41,527 nucleotides of DNA from Planctomycetota bacterium (GTDB lineage Bacteria; Planctomycetota; Phycisphaerae; Phycisphaerales; SM1A02). The translations under genes were made by a program, and so were the position numbers. The notes below the pieces were generated by a model, which was not told the DNA's origin, did not search any database, and saw nothing but the letters and a program-made list of their open reading frames with translations. The stretch lies in contig JAFMML010000007.1 in assembly GCA_017859745.1 (NCBI GenBank), positions 1,742 through 43,268 of the forward strand, given 5' to 3'. Of the stretch, positions 1 to 8,484 are shown one piece after another; the first letter of the stretch is position 1; every line of letters starts with the position of its first letter.

Positions 1-650
1 TTCGACCGATGGGCCGGTTCGAGACCGGCCTTGCGAAACGCCTCGATCACCTCTTCGCCCACCTCGTAGTGCGCCACCGAGATCGCGGGACCGATCGCGG
101 CGACGATCGCGTCCCGGGAGGCGCCGTGCGCGATCATCGTGTCGAGCGCCGCCGGAATGGTTCCGACGACCAGTCCCCGCCAGCCCGCGTGCACCGCCGC
201 GGCGAGACCGCTTCGAGAGCATCCGAGCAGGATCGGCAGGCAGTCCGCGGTCCGCACCGAGAGAAGCCGGCCGGACTCGCGACCCACGATCGCGTCGGCG
301 ATCGGCAGACGCTCGAGATCGCGAGGATCGGCGACCGCGCCTTCGGACCAGTGCACCTCGGCGCCGTGCACCTGCCGCGAGAGCACCCACGGCAGGTCCT
401 CGCCCGTCACGGCGTGGCCGAAGCGTCGGCGGTTCTCCATGATCCGCTCGAGCGGGTCCGCTTCGCCCGGCGCCGACGCCACGCCGAGATTGAGCGATGC
501 GAACGGACCGTCGCTCACGCCGCCGCGACGGGTCGAGAAGCCGTGACGGAAGCCGGCCTTCTCGAGCGTCGGGCCGCGCAGCACCTCGATCGACGCCGCG
601 ATGCCCGTGTCGGTTGCGGCGGCGTGCCCGTCGCCCACGGAGCCGCTCAC
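1..650 (-). CDS. pgeF: Purine nucleoside phosphorylase / laccase-domain protein PgeF (YfiH), 3' end outside window
   Basis: The reverse strand encodes 216 residues before the window edge, so the C-terminus is missing. The family (Cu-oxidase_4, YfiH/PgeF) is cytosolic and acts on purine nucleosides; older annotations call it polyphenol oxidase or laccase. Visible motifs are the N-terminal FRHGFSTRRGGVS, SRQVHGAEVH, the metal-ligand stretch RTADCLPILL, AAVHAGWRGL and IGPAIS..HYEVG, all in family order. The GTG start at 650-648 overlaps the TGA of the upstream hydrolase gene by four bases (GTGA), which fixes the start and implies translational coupling. Pairing a secreted hydrolase with a cytosolic nucleoside enzyme is odd and is probably only genome packing. 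The family call is secure; which of the reported activities applies cannot be read here. Confidence 0.93.
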   Translation of the reverse strand, partial: MSGSVGDGHAAATDTGIAASIEVLRGPTLEKAGFRHGFSTRRGGVSDGPFASLNLGVASAPGEADPLERIMENRRRFGHAVTGEDLPWVLSRQVHGAEVHWSEGAVADPRDLERLPIADAIVGRESGRLLSVRTADCLPILLGCSRSGLAAAVHAGWRGLVVGTIPAALDTMIAHGASRDAIVAAIGPAISVAHYEVGEEVIEAFRKAGLEPAHRS

Positions 651-2044
651 GGTCTCGAGTTCGACCAGGCCGCGAGCAGGACCGACAGGTCGGCCCCGTC
701 CACGGTGCCGTTGCCGTCGAGATCGCCCGGCCCGGGACTGCCATAGGCCGAGAGCAGCACCGCGAGGTCGGCGCCGTTGACGATGCCGTCGCCGTCGAGA
801 TCGGGACTCTCGCCGCCGATCGCCACGATCGTCGCGGTGGCCCAGGCGGCGGCGCCGTCTTCGCGCCGGGCGATCAGGAGCCACTCGCTCGACTTCGGGG
901 GCAGGCCCTGGCCGTCGAATGCGGCCGCGACGTCGAGCGTCGCGCCGGGTTCGAGATCGATCGACTCCGGTGCGACGGTCGCCCACGTGCCGGGATCGCC
1001 CTGGAAGGCGACGGTGCACGGTTCCTCGCCGGTGTTCTGCACGCTCCACGCGACCTCGAGGCCCGACGCCGGCACCTCGAGGGTGCGGCTCGACGGCACG
1101 ATCGCGAGGCGCGGATCGATCTCCAGTTCGAGTCCCGCCTGTGGCGAGGCGAGCGGTCCCCACACCTCGCGCCAGAGGCTCTCCTCGTCGGCGAGATGCA
1201 GCAGCAGAAACGAGGTCGCCAGCCGCCACGTGTGGGCGAGCTGCGCCGCCCGGGTGATCGACCCGGTGTCGCAGAAGATGATGTCGCTGTCGAGGAACCC
1301 GCAGTGCGAGCCGCCCTCGATCGAGACGAGCTGCCGCGGCCCGCGGAGATTCGAGTACATCGGACCCGAACTCGGCCCGGACGGCACGATGGCGTCCTCG
1401 CTGCCGACGATCAGCCGCACCGGGGCCGCGATCTCGCCGCTTGCCGCGATCGAAGACGGATTGGTGTCCGCGGCGGCCAGCGGCACCACCGCCCCGATGC
1501 GGGCGTCCGACGCCGCGGCGAGAAGGCTGCATCCGCCGCCCATCGAGTGGCCGCCGACGCCGAGGCGATCGGCGGCGACGTGCTGGTGGAACTCGCTCGC
1601 AGGATCCTCGCCGAGGGCGATCACGTGATCGAGGCAGTGCACGAGATCCGCAGCGAAGGCGGCGTGGCTCGGGAAGAGTTCGCCGCCGCTGCGGCTCGCG
1701 ATCACCAGGAATCCGTGGGTCGCGAGGTGGTCGAGCGTCGAGTCGTAGCGCGAGACCGGGGTCAGGAAGCCGTGGCCGAAGGAGAAGACCGCGTACGGAC
1801 CTCCGGAGGCGTCGAAGGGGGTGTTCGCGCCGCTCGCGGTGGCGGGATAGACGAAGGTCGCCTGAAACGTCGACCCGTTCGGCCGCGACACCGCGACGGT
1901 GCGCCGCCCCGCCTCGTAGGGGCCCGGATCCGCGAGGTCGGCGGCCACCGGCGCTGCGCAGGTGATGAAGGTGGCGACGCCTGCCACGAGTGCGACGACG
2001 ATCGGGACCATCGGAGGCTGGCGGCAGAAACGCTTCGCGTGCAT
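647..2044 (-). CDS. Secreted alpha/beta hydrolase (chlorophyllase/dienelactone-hydrolase type) with C-terminal dockerin-like pair
   Basis: This 465-residue protein starts with a basic N-terminus and a hydrophobic signal segment ending near PVAADLADPG (about residues 12-36). A catalytic alpha/beta hydrolase domain follows: oxyanion motif FSFGHGF, nucleophile S167 in GGHSMGGG, D217 in GSEDAIVP and H247 in GGSHCGF. Residues about 320-410 form a beta-rich domain (PSSRTLEVPASGLEVAWSVQ...) resembling an Ig-like spacer. The C-terminus carries two calcium-loop repeats, DLDGDGIVNGADLAVLL and DLDGNGTVDGADLSVLL, typical of planctomycete dockerin-like tails. The substrate is probably an ester, but the sequence does not say which. 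The ATG is preceded by TACGCT five bases upstream, a likely -10 element. A longer upstream open frame is Arg-rich and overlaps the LOG gene, so I rejected it. The gene's TGA overlaps the GTG of pgeF. Confidence 0.88.
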   Translation of the reverse strand: MHAKRFCRQPPMVPIVVALVAGVATFITCAAPVAADLADPGPYEAGRRTVAVSRPNGSTFQATFVYPATASGANTPFDASGGPYAVFSFGHGFLTPVSRYDSTLDHLATHGFLVIASRSGGELFPSHAAFAADLVHCLDHVIALGEDPASEFHQHVAADRLGVGGHSMGGGCSLLAAASDARIGAVVPLAAADTNPSSIAASGEIAAPVRLIVGSEDAIVPSGPSSGPMYSNLRGPRQLVSIEGGSHCGFLDSDIIFCDTGSITRAAQLAHTWRLATSFLLLHLADEESLWREVWGPLASPQAGLELEIDPRLAIVPSSRTLEVPASGLEVAWSVQNTGEEPCTVAFQGDPGTWATVAPESIDLEPGATLDVAAAFDGQGLPPKSSEWLLIARREDGAAAWATATIVAIGGESPDLDGDGIVNGADLAVLLSAYGSPGPGDLDGNGTVDGADLSVLLAAWSNSRP

Positions 2045-2049
2045 GGGAG

Positions 2050-2055
2050 AGCGTA
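2050..2055 (-). promoter_or_regulatory. Putative -10 element TACGCT, leaderless start of the hydrolase gene
   Basis: TACGCT on the minus strand ends five bases before the ATG at 2044. The spacing is too short for a normal leader, so transcription would begin at or next to the start codon. No TTGACA-like -35 is visible. Confidence 0.45.
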
Positions 2056-2115
2056 GCGCCGAGTCCCGGCGTGGTTGCAGGGACGGGCGGACCTCCGCGG
2101 CAGGCCTGCATCCGC

Positions 2116-2916
2116 TCATTCGCCGAGGAACCACTTCCGACGGACCTTGGGCCCGAAGCCGAGTCCGAACTTCGGAAGCGCGACCTCCTGGATCACCCTC
2201 GTCGCCTCCTCGGGATCGTCGGTGATCGTGATCCGGTCGAGATCCTCCGCGTCGATGGTCCCCTCGCCCACCATGCGATCGCGCAGGAAGTCGATCATCG
2301 GCTGCCAGTAGTCCCGCCCCATCAGAACCATCGGGAAGTCGTGGATCTTCCGGGTCTGGATCAGGGTCAGGGTCTCGAACAGCTCGTCCATGGTCCCGAA
2401 CCCGCCCGGCAGCACCACGAACGCGTAGGAGTACTTGACCAGCATGACCTTCCGGACGAAGAAGTACCGGAACTCGATGCAGAGATCGATGTACGGATTC
2501 GGAGCCTGCTCGAAGGGCAGGACGATGTTGCAGCCGACCGACCGACCCCGGACGTCGCGAGCTCCCCGGTTGGCGGCCTCCATGATTCCCGGACCTCCGC
2601 CGGTCATGATGCTGAACCCCGCGAGGGCCAGTCGGCGGGCGGTTTCGCGAGCAAGGCGATAGGAGGGATGCTCCGGCCCGAATCGAGCCGATCCGAAGAC
2701 CGTCACACATGGCCCAAGAAAGTGCAGCTTGCGGAACCCCCTGATGAACTCGACCAGGATCTTGAACACCCGCACCGCCTCGAACAGGCGTGACTGCGGT
2801 CCTTCGAGGAACTGGAGTTCCGCGGGGACCGCGCCGAACCCCTCGTCGGAGTCCCGGGCGTCTGGGGGGCCGGCCGTCGAAGGGTCGGGCGAGGCATGGC
2901 GCTCCGGAGGCGTCAT
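2116..2916 (-). CDS. LOG family protein (TIGR00730, lysine decarboxylase-like Rossmann fold)
   Basis: The 266-residue product has a polar N-terminus of about 45 residues, a short helical lead-in (FEAVRVFKILVEFIRGF), then the Rossmann fold: VTVFGSARF, MTGGGPGIMEAANRGA, FFVRKVMLVKYS and the signature PGGFGTMDE. This is the cytokinin riboside 5'-monophosphate phosphoribohydrolase (LOG) motif set, despite frequent annotation as lysine decarboxylase. Known LOG enzymes release the base from nucleoside monophosphates; the physiological substrate in non-plant-associated bacteria is uncertain. The MTPPERHAS start leaves a 69-base gap to the divergently transcribed exosortase. The fold assignment is strong and the function moderate. 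Confidence 0.9.
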   Translation of the reverse strand: MTPPERHASPDPSTAGPPDARDSDEGFGAVPAELQFLEGPQSRLFEAVRVFKILVEFIRGFRKLHFLGPCVTVFGSARFGPEHPSYRLARETARRLALAGFSIMTGGGPGIMEAANRGARDVRGRSVGCNIVLPFEQAPNPYIDLCIEFRYFFVRKVMLVKYSYAFVVLPGGFGTMDELFETLTLIQTRKIHDFPMVLMGRDYWQPMIDFLRDRMVGEGTIDAEDLDRITITDDPEEATRVIQEVALPKFGLGFGPKVRRKWFLGE

Positions 2917-2985
2917 CGTCGGGGCAGAATCGGTCCGACCCGTCCGAGGCGTCCAATCGTCGAAGGCCGGACGGGGAGAACCACC

Positions 2986-4851
2986 GTGGTGAGCAGGACA
3001 CCGATCGACTCCCCAACCGCCGAGGCGCGCGGCAACGACGCCGCATCGGAAGACGACCTCGATGCCCGCACGGTCGGCGGACGCCGTGGGATCTGGTTCG
3101 CCGCGATCGCGGCGGCGCTGATCCTCTGGGCGTTCTGGACCTTCTTCCGGATCCAGTGGCGCTGGGTGCAGTCGGATCTCGCCGAGTGGGCCCACACCCT
3201 GCTTGCCCCGATCGGCGCGGCGTTTCTCGTCTGGATCGACCGCGACCGGCTCGCGGCGCTCAAGCCGGGTTCGAGTCTCGTTGGGCCGATCGCCATCGCC
3301 CTCGGCGGAGCGTGGTTCGCGATCTCGACCTGCGTCCCCGTCTCGATCGTCAACAGCCACAACAGTCGCGGCGCCGCGGTGGTCCTGTGCGTCGCCGGCA
3401 TCGCGGCGGTTCTGCTCGGCCGTGGGTCGTGGCGGGTGCTGTGGTTCCCGGCGCTCTACCTGCTGGTCTTCGGCCAGTGCATCGGCAGTCGGGTGCTCGC
3501 CCCGATCACCCTGGAACTCCAGGGGATCGCGGCGACGTGGGGCTACCACCTCGTCGGCATGTTCGGCTTCACCGCCAGCCGCAGCGGCACGGTGATCAGT
3601 GTGCTGCACGACGGTGAATGGAATCCCGTCAACGTCGCCGAGGCCTGCTCGGGCATCCGCATGCTGCCGGCGGTCTTCGCCGGCGCCGTGCCGATCGGCT
3701 GGTGGATCCTCGATCGGTTCTGGTCGCGAGCGGTCTTCCTGACGGCGACGTTCCTGCTCGCCATCGTTCTCAACGCGATGCGGATCGTCTTCATGGCGGT
3801 GCTCGCGACCCGCGACGAGCGGATCCTCGACGGCGACCTCCACTCCGCGATCTCCGACCTGTGGACGCTGCCGGTGCTCGTTCTCGCGATCTTCGTCGCC
3901 TGGGCGCTGGTGCCCTTCAACCGCGACGATCCCGAGGCCGACGAGTCCGAACTGCCGGTACCGCCACCGTCTCTGCCGGGCGCGAGCCTCGCCCAACGCT
4001 TCGCGAACCCCCGAACCGGCTGGGTGGCGGCGGGGCTCCTGCTGCTGGCCGCCTCGGGCGTGGGCCTTCGCGTCGCGACGGCGTCGCTCGGCATCGAGGC
4101 GGAGAAGCGGGAGGCGCGGCTTCGGCAGCCGCTCGCGACGCTTCCGCCGCGCCTCGGACCGTGGCGCCGTCTGGGCGAGGACAACGTGCTGGACAGCCAG
4201 ACCGTCGAGGTGCTGGGCACCCCCCACTATCTCGAACGAAACTACACCTTCGCCGATGCGACGCCGAACGATCCCGTCGGGGTGCTCAAGGTTCACATCG
4301 CCTACTACTCGGGCGATCCCGACGAGAGTCCCCACGTGCCCGAGGTCTGCTGGGTCGGTCAGGGCATGACCATCGACGGCCCCGCCGAGATCCGACCGCT
4401 GCGCCTCACGATTCCCGGCGTGCGGGTCGATCCGAACCTCGCGAACCTCGACACCGGCGATCCCTACCCGATCGTCGACCTCGTGCATCCGGTCACCCGT
4501 GCCGTCGAGGCGGTCGTGCTGCCGGTGGGCGAGTTGCGGCTGCGAATCAGCCGCTTCAAGGATCCCGCCGAGCCGCGCACCGTGCATCTGGGCGGCTACT
4601 TCTTCATCGCCAACGGGCGCCTCACCCCCCGGGCCGACGACGTGCGGAGCCTGGCGTTCCAGCTCTACCAGCGATACGCCTACTGGGCGAAGGTCGAGTT
4701 CGATGCCGCGATTCCCGCAGGCCCCGACGAAGGCGTCGCCATGGACGCCTACGTCGCGCGAGTCGAGAGCCTGCTGTCGGCGATGCTGCCCGAACTCATG
4801 CGCCGGATGCCGGACTGGCCCACGCTCGAGCGCGAGGGCCGCGACGACTGA
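2986..4851 (+). CDS. Exosortase fused to an EpsI-type C-terminal domain
   Basis: The 621-residue protein begins with a polar segment and then about eight hydrophobic membrane segments (residues about 30-310) forming the exosortase core. The exosortase triad is in place: C221 in EACSGIRML, R266 in LNAMRIV and H286 in GDLHSAISDLW. After one further membrane segment (GWVAAGLLLLAASGVGL, near 350) comes a periplasmic EpsI-like domain with LPPRLGPWRR, HIAYYSG and PHVPEVCWVGQGM. Exosortases cleave and attach PEP-CTERM proteins during export; EpsI domains accompany many of them. Two candidate substrates lie at 19.5-22.2 kb. The start is GTG 2986 or GTG 2989, placed by GGGGAG upstream; an ATG at 2896 would overlap the divergent LOG gene. 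The exosortase subtype cannot be assigned by eye. Confidence 0.92.
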   Translation: MVSRTPIDSPTAEARGNDAASEDDLDARTVGGRRGIWFAAIAAALILWAFWTFFRIQWRWVQSDLAEWAHTLLAPIGAAFLVWIDRDRLAALKPGSSLVGPIAIALGGAWFAISTCVPVSIVNSHNSRGAAVVLCVAGIAAVLLGRGSWRVLWFPALYLLVFGQCIGSRVLAPITLELQGIAATWGYHLVGMFGFTASRSGTVISVLHDGEWNPVNVAEACSGIRMLPAVFAGAVPIGWWILDRFWSRAVFLTATFLLAIVLNAMRIVFMAVLATRDERILDGDLHSAISDLWTLPVLVLAIFVAWALVPFNRDDPEADESELPVPPPSLPGASLAQRFANPRTGWVAAGLLLLAASGVGLRVATASLGIEAEKREARLRQPLATLPPRLGPWRRLGEDNVLDSQTVEVLGTPHYLERNYTFADATPNDPVGVLKVHIAYYSGDPDESPHVPEVCWVGQGMTIDGPAEIRPLRLTIPGVRVDPNLANLDTGDPYPIVDLVHPVTRAVEAVVLPVGELRLRISRFKDPAEPRTVHLGGYFFIANGRLTPRADDVRSLAFQLYQRYAYWAKVEFDAAIPAGPDEGVAMDAYVARVESLLSAMLPELMRRMPDWPTLEREGRDD

Positions 4852-4881
4852 GGTCCGACCGGATCGCTCCTGGCCACTCGA

Positions 4882-7800
4882 TCAAGGGCAGATCTGCATC
4901 GCGAGCTCCGCGCAGTCGTCGTCCCACTCGACGTCGCAGCAGAACGCATCGAACGCGCAGACCGCCTTGCAGCACCCCAGATCGCTGCACGCCGGCGTGC
5001 CGTTGGCGGCACCGCAGTCGCCCGCACTGGGACTGCCGCAGATGAAGGGCTCGCACCCTTCGATCGGGAGAAACACGCACTCGCCGGTCTCCCCGTCGCA
5101 GAAGTCGGTGGTGCAGTGGTTGGCGTCGTCGCAGACGACGTTCTCGCAGGGATCCGGCTCGCAGCCTTCGATCGGGATGAAGATGCACGCGCCGGTCGCG
5201 GGATCGCAGACGTCGATGGTGCAGGCGAGTCCGTCGTCGCAGACCGCATCGGCGCAGGGATCGTTCGAGCATTCGCCCCATGCGGCGAAGAGCATGCCGA
5301 GATCGATGCCGTCGACGACGCCGCTTCCATCGAGATCCGCCGGTCCCCCCCCGCCCCACGCCGCGAACATCGTCCCGAGATCGATGCCGTCGACGACGCC
5401 GTCTCCGTCGAGGTCCGCCGCGCATGCCCCGCCGCCGCACTCGTCGGCAAGGCCGTCGCCGTCGTCGTCGGTCAGCGCCCCCGTCGCGATGTCGCAGTCG
5501 TCGGGAACGCCGTTGGCGTTGCAGTCGGCGGTCGCCCCGTAGGGCCGGCGATCGAGCAGTTCCCCCACCGGAAGCACTCGACGCGAGATCCGCAACTCGT
5601 CGATCGCACCTCGGAGCCTCTGGTTGTACGTGCCGCTGCTGTTGGTGTGGGCGCCGATCACCAGCGGCGCCGTCCAGGACATGTGGTACTCCGGCTCGAA
5701 GGTGATCTCCTCGAAGACGCCGTCGAGTCCGAAGCGGACCGAGGCCTGATCCTCGCCGGCGCGGTGGGCGACGCTGATGAAGTGCCACCCGGTGGTCTCG
5801 ACCTCGAGGAAGGAGGTCACGCACCAGAGTTCCGCGTTGGTTCCGAACTGGATCGAGATCTCGCGTCCGCTGAGGCCCGACGTCTTGCCGAAGCGACGGT
5901 CCGCCGACTGCGGGCTGTTGCCCGACTGGGCGAGCACCGCGTAGTCGGTGCGACGGCCGGGCTCGGCGAGCGGCTTGCGCTGCAGCAGGTACTGGCGCTG
6001 CGCCGGCGACTGCATGCCCCCGAGTTCGTCGAGGCGAATCCACGCCTCGATCGTGAAGTCGGTGTTGCCGAGGGCGAGGGTGCGATGCGGATCCTCGACG
6101 CGAATCCGACCGGACTCGCCCACCTCGAACGCCACGAGGTTCGAGAGGCCGTTCGCGGGGATCTGCGTCACGGGGACATCCGCGTCGAACTCCGCCCCGA
6201 TGACCAGACCGGGCGTCGGGAAGGGCCCCTCCGGGAGAATCGACTCGCCCGGCGACTCGAACCGCCAGTAGGCGATTCCCGGATCGAGTCGGGCCGCGGA
6301 CGGCACCAGATCGCACTCGTCGGGTCGTCCGTTGGCGTTGCAGTCGAGGCACCACGCGGCCCCGTCGCACGCGGCAAGATCGACCTCGTCGCGGATTCCG
6401 TTGCCGTTGCAGTCCGACGCCGAGGCGCACACGGGGTCGGTCTCCTGAAGTTCGTACGCGCCGAGATCGATCTCGCCGACGAGGCGGGGCCGGCCAAGCA
6501 GATCCAGCGGAAGCGGTTCGTCGCGATCCCCGTCCTCGTCGAGATCGGCGCCGTCCGCGGGCCGTTCCGCGGGATCGCCGAGACCGATGCCGCCACCGCA
6601 CGCCGTCGCCCGCAGATCCTCGTCGCCGCTGAAGGCGATGCCGTCGGGACCGATCCGATCGACCAGCGCCGGATCGACGTCGAGGTTGCCGGGCCCGGGA
6701 TAGCCGCCGTCCACGATCGAGTGGCGCACGTCGATGAAGGTGTCGTCGTCGTACTCGCCGGCCTGCCCGCGATGCGGGGCGTGGTTGGCCACCAGCACGC
6801 AGTTGGCCACCAGCGTGGTCGGATTGCCGTAGACGCCGCCGCAGGACTCGCCGGCGCCGTTGCCGAGGAAGGTGGACAGGCGCACCGGAGTCTGACCATC
6901 GCGAACATCGGCGCCACCGCCCGACCAGACCGCGAGATTGCCCACGAACAGGCATCCCGTCACCTCGGCGTCCCCACCGGAGACCAGCACACCACCGCCG
7001 CGATCGCTCGAGCGGTTGCGGATCAGCGTGTTCGAGACGAAGCGGCCTCCGCCCACGATCCTCGCGCCGCCGCCCACGCCGAGCGTCGCTTCGTTTCCTT
7101 CGAACCGGCAGTTCGCGATCACCGCGTCGGGGCCACCGCTGCGGCCGTCCAATCCGGCCCCGCGGTGGGAGGCGTTGCCTCGAAACACGCAGCGCCGGAC
7201 CTCGTAGGGACCACCTTCGGCGATCGACAGGCCCCCGCCCTCGCCCTCGTGCCCGATGTTGCCCTCGAAGGTGGTGTCGCGGACCACGGTGCCGCTGCCG
7301 TTGCGGCAGATGCCGCCACCGCGGCCGAGGCACTCGTTGCCGATGAACTGGCAGTGTTCCACGAAGAGGGCCCCGCCGTCGCTGTCGATGGCGCCGCCTT
7401 CGCCGCCGGCGATGTTCGAGATGAAGTCGCTGCTCCTGATCGTCAGCGTCTGAGGGGTGCCCTGCATCGCCCCGCCCCAGCCTGCGGACTGGTTGCCGAT
7501 GAAGGTGCAGTTCTCGACCACGACCTCTTCGGCCCCGTCGAACTTGAGTGCCCCGCCGCGATCCGCGGTGTTGCCGACGAAGGAGCAGTCGATGTAGGTG
7601 GCCGAGGAGGCCTTCAGGATCGTCGCCCCGCCGCTGCCGTTGGTGTGGTTGGCGACGAACTCGCAGCCGGTCGCGAGGATCGTCGCATCGTCGGCGTAGA
7701 TGCCGCCGCCGTTGTACCACTTGGTCGCGTTCGACTCGAAGCGGACGTTCTCCAGGACGACCTCGCCCAGCGCCACGTAGAGGCCGCCACCGTCGGTGGT

Positions 7801-8352
7801 CACCACGTTCTCGCGCAGCAGGCAGTCGCGGATCGTCGCCGACGCGTCGCGGATGTAGACGCCGCCGCCTCGGGCCCAGAACACGTCGGTGCTGCCGGTG
7901 CCCTCGCGGAGTTCGAATCCCTCGAGCACCGAATCGAGACCCTCGCCGGAGGAGAACGACGCCACCGCGTCGCCGAGGCCTCCCGCGTCGATCACGGTGG
8001 CCTCGGGCCCCTGCTCGCTGCGAACGAGGATCGCCTTGCCGAGGAAGTCGATGGTCTCGTAGTAGGTTCCCGGCGCCACGATCACCACGTCGCCGTCGTC
8101 GCTGGCATCGATCGCCTGCTGGATCGTCGGGTACTCCTCGGGCACGTAACGATCCGCGGCGGGCGCCGGCCCCGCGACGATCGGGATCAGGGCCGGGGCA
8201 AGACGCAGGGCGAGCCGCTGGAGGAGACCGGTTTCGGACGTTCCGACTCCCGAGATCCGGCTCGGTGTCCTCGACGGCGTACACGGTCGAGACTCGATTC
8301 GGTCGGACCGCGTGGGGCGAAGGACATCGGTGAAGTCTCGGTCCCTGGGCAT
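4882..8352 (-). CDS. Large secreted surface protein: beta-helix, LamG, dockerin-like pair, Cys-rich tail
   Basis: The predicted product has 1156 residues. The order is: polar N-terminus (1-43), hydrophobic signal segment (about 45-63), right-handed beta-helix with YVPEEYPTIQQAI and many GGG-type polymorphic outer-membrane repeats (about 65-635), two CNxNGxxD loops (about 640-680), a LamG/concanavalin-like domain with FTIEAWIRLDEL (about 735-937), a third CNANGVPDDCD loop, two dockerin-like loops DLDGDGVVDGIDLG and DLDGSGVVDGIDLG (about 978-1025), and a Cys-rich tail. The tail has two 35-residue repeats ending FIPIEGCEP or FLPIEGCEP, plus CCKAVCAFDAFCCDVEWDDDC. The start is supported by GGAG eight bases before ATG 8352. 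It is probably displayed outside the cell. No catalytic site is evident, so an adhesive or structural role is inference. Confidence 0.85.
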   Translation of the reverse strand: MPRDRDFTDVLRPTRSDRIESRPCTPSRTPSRISGVGTSETGLLQRLALRLAPALIPIVAGPAPAADRYVPEEYPTIQQAIDASDDGDVVIVAPGTYYETIDFLGKAILVRSEQGPEATVIDAGGLGDAVASFSSGEGLDSVLEGFELREGTGSTDVFWARGGGVYIRDASATIRDCLLRENVVTTDGGGLYVALGEVVLENVRFESNATKWYNGGGIYADDATILATGCEFVANHTNGSGGATILKASSATYIDCSFVGNTADRGGALKFDGAEEVVVENCTFIGNQSAGWGGAMQGTPQTLTIRSSDFISNIAGGEGGAIDSDGGALFVEHCQFIGNECLGRGGGICRNGSGTVVRDTTFEGNIGHEGEGGGLSIAEGGPYEVRRCVFRGNASHRGAGLDGRSGGPDAVIANCRFEGNEATLGVGGGARIVGGGRFVSNTLIRNRSSDRGGGVLVSGGDAEVTGCLFVGNLAVWSGGGADVRDGQTPVRLSTFLGNGAGESCGGVYGNPTTLVANCVLVANHAPHRGQAGEYDDDTFIDVRHSIVDGGYPGPGNLDVDPALVDRIGPDGIAFSGDEDLRATACGGGIGLGDPAERPADGADLDEDGDRDEPLPLDLLGRPRLVGEIDLGAYELQETDPVCASASDCNGNGIRDEVDLAACDGAAWCLDCNANGRPDECDLVPSAARLDPGIAYWRFESPGESILPEGPFPTPGLVIGAEFDADVPVTQIPANGLSNLVAFEVGESGRIRVEDPHRTLALGNTDFTIEAWIRLDELGGMQSPAQRQYLLQRKPLAEPGRRTDYAVLAQSGNSPQSADRRFGKTSGLSGREISIQFGTNAELWCVTSFLEVETTGWHFISVAHRAGEDQASVRFGLDGVFEEITFEPEYHMSWTAPLVIGAHTNSSGTYNQRLRGAIDELRISRRVLPVGELLDRRPYGATADCNANGVPDDCDIATGALTDDDGDGLADECGGGACAADLDGDGVVDGIDLGTMFAAWGGGGPADLDGSGVVDGIDLGMLFAAWGECSNDPCADAVCDDGLACTIDVCDPATGACIFIPIEGCEPDPCENVVCDDANHCTTDFCDGETGECVFLPIEGCEPFICGSPSAGDCGAANGTPACSDLGCCKAVCAFDAFCCDVEWDDDCAELAMQICP
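5275..5440 (-). repeat. 78-bp direct repeat encoding the two dockerin-like loops
   Basis: Two copies are offset by exactly 78 bases and share an identical core that starts at 5297 and again at 5375. Each copy encodes one DLDGxGVVDGIDLGxxFAAWG loop, so the pair probably arose by internal duplication. Confidence 0.75.
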
Positions 8353-8484
8353 CGGACGTTCTCCAGCACCCGTCCGGCCTTCACGAGAACGCCGCGACGG
8401 ACTCCCTGAAAGAGTACGCCGCGGCGGCCATCGTGCGCGTTGATTTCCAGAATGGGCGGGCAACGCCCTCGATTCTGGTCGCGA

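Noticed and set aside
5116-8409. A 1097-codon open frame antisense to the beta-helix gene
   Set aside because: High GC with few stop codons creates long antisense frames. The translation is Val/Ala/Arg/Asp-rich without domains, and the minus-strand gene has recognisable modules throughout.
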